DNA of 64,000 nt from Planctomycetota bacterium. Its GTDB lineage: Bacteria > Planctomycetota > Phycisphaerae > WQYP01. The position numbers were made by a program, and so were the translations under genes. Below are positions 63,193 through 64,000 of this stretch, one piece after another. Positions within the stretch are counted from its first letter, which is position 1, and the number at the start of each line of letters is the position of its first letter. The notes beneath the pieces were generated by a model, which saw only the letters and a program-made list of their open reading frames with translations, did no database searches and was not told the DNA's origin. Where the stretch lies: NCBI GenBank assembly GCA_021790385.1, contig JAJYDW010000009.1, positions 1 to 64,000 of the forward strand, in the 5' to 3' direction.

Positions 63193-64000
63193 ATGACCAC
63201 ACAACTCCATAAGACACTCCACGAAGAGATGCATTTCTTCGGCGGCAAAGACGTGGATTTATGCATGAATTGCGGAACCTGCACCGTCATTTGTCCCCTG
63301 GCACGGGACGAAGGCGGCACGTTTCCAAGACGCATCATCCGCCTGATTCAGACCGGCCAAAAGCGACTGTTGGTTAAAAGCCTTGATCCATGGATGTGTT
63401 ATTATTGCGGAGATTGCTCGGAAAACTGCCCGCGCCAGGCCAATCCCGCCGAAACCATGATGGCATCGCGCCGATATCTGACCTCGCAATATGATTGGAC
63501 CGGTCTGGCCCGACTATTTTATAAATCCGCTATGATGGAAATTCTGACCATTGTGCTGGTGGGCCTTTTCGTCACCGGCCTGTTTGTGTGGTTTCATGGC
63601 CCCATGGTGCTTTCCTTCCCCGTTCAGCTCAACACCTTTGCCCCGGTCAAGTGGGTTGAATTGGGTGACTGGATCATGGCGGGCACACTTTCATTTTTCC
63701 TGCTGACCAATGCCGCACGCATGGTTTGGAACACGCTGGGCGGAAAACAAATGTTTGGCATTTCCTCCCTGATATACTTCAAGGCCGTACCGGTCTTTTT
63801 TGATCATATGTTTACCCAGCGGCGATCACGCCAATGTGGATCCACCCGCAGCCGGTCCTTCTGGCTCAAACACCTGCTGCTGGTCAGCGGTTACCTGAGC
63901 ATGCTGGTATTGGTGCTGATACTGTTGCGCTGGTTCCAGACCGACCGAATTTATCCGATCTACAATCCCCAGCGACTGTGGGGTTATTACGCCACCCTGG
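63193..64000 (+). CDS. QmoC/HdrC-type membrane iron-sulfur protein (truncated by window end)
   Basis: Open frame from an ATG with CAGGAGG upstream to the end of the window, 269 residues seen. The N-terminus has two [4Fe-4S] motifs: DLCMNCGTCTVICPLARDEG and WMCYYCGDCSENCPRQ. Membrane helices follow: ILTIVLVGLFVTGLFVWF, WIMAGTLSFFLLTNAARMVW and HLLLVSGYLSMLVLVLILLR. The HdrC-type ferredoxin fused to a HdrE/NarI-like heme b domain is the QmoC layout, which passes electrons to the quinone pool. The fused protein makes the complex membrane-bound. The 3' end lies beyond the window. Confidence 0.85.
   Translation, partial: MTTQLHKTLHEEMHFFGGKDVDLCMNCGTCTVICPLARDEGGTFPRRIIRLIQTGQKRLLVKSLDPWMCYYCGDCSENCPRQANPAETMMASRRYLTSQYDWTGLARLFYKSAMMEILTIVLVGLFVTGLFVWFHGPMVLSFPVQLNTFAPVKWVELGDWIMAGTLSFFLLTNAARMVWNTLGGKQMFGISSLIYFKAVPVFFDHMFTQRRSRQCGSTRSRSFWLKHLLLVSGYLSMLVLVLILLRWFQTDRIYPIYNPQRLWGYYATL

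Overview
The window looks like chromosomal DNA of a planctomycete, most likely from the Phycisphaerae side of the phylum. The pointers are a MoxR/DUF58/VWA operon with very large membrane proteins, a prepilin-type protein ending in the planctomycete-style FADWHVG motif, Gfo/Idh/MocA and ThuA-family sugar proteins, a bacterial deoxyhypusine synthase homologue and a membrane pyrophosphatase. The taxonomic call is inference; there is no rRNA gene here.

Layout. 1-220: edge fragment of an IS3-type OrfA. 370-1290: ECF sigma factor with a small zinc-binding anti-sigma. 1464-5811: minus-strand operon of lipoprotein, thiL, tsaE and a GT-C glycosyltransferase. 6162-6394: a strongly structured orphan RNA with its own promoter and terminator, followed by the deoxyhypusine synthase homologue. 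7933-8007: tRNA-Pro(CGG), the target of a 9.9-kb integrated element (7961-17860). The element has 50-bp direct repeats at its ends, a tyrosine integrase, two HTH/excisionase-like proteins, a P4-type primase-helicase, iteron-like repeats, an HNH protein, a sigma-like protein and an Ig-like phage-type protein. It has no recognisable capsid, terminase or cargo gene. 18045-23617: a compact type VII secretion (ESX-like) locus with an FtsK/EssC ATPase, a WXG100 protein, a WXG100-like small protein and a fourth, unknown protein. 23886-27800: TPR/VWA-like protein, lgt and a ThuA protein. 29149-30258: oxidoreductase, followed by a miniature inverted-repeat element.

30408-42910: minus-strand operon of MoxR ATPase, DUF58, two VWA membrane proteins, a 1315-residue DUF4175-like protein and a secreted prenyltransferase-repeat protein. 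43212-47518: exonuclease, purM, a small membrane protein, a prepilin-type protein and a Bax-inhibitor-1 homologue. 47710-50340: ilvB and ilvN. 50361-50524: a second miniature inverted-repeat element. 50647-53812: a UroD-family methyltransferase-like protein and a RACo-type corrinoid-protein activator, followed by a Ni/Co permease and a K+-independent H+-pyrophosphatase on the other strand.

58206 to the end of the window: an ArsR-type regulator with a palindromic operator, leading an operon of TusA, a MvhD-like protein, two HdrA/QmoA/B-type flavoproteins, a small winged-helix-like protein and a truncated QmoC-type membrane ferredoxin. This reads as a quinone-linked, sulfur-related electron transfer complex.

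The most interesting items are the orphan RNA, the TusA-Hdr/Qmo operon, the minimal type VII locus and the satellite-like element, with its iterons and its excess of TACGTA sites.
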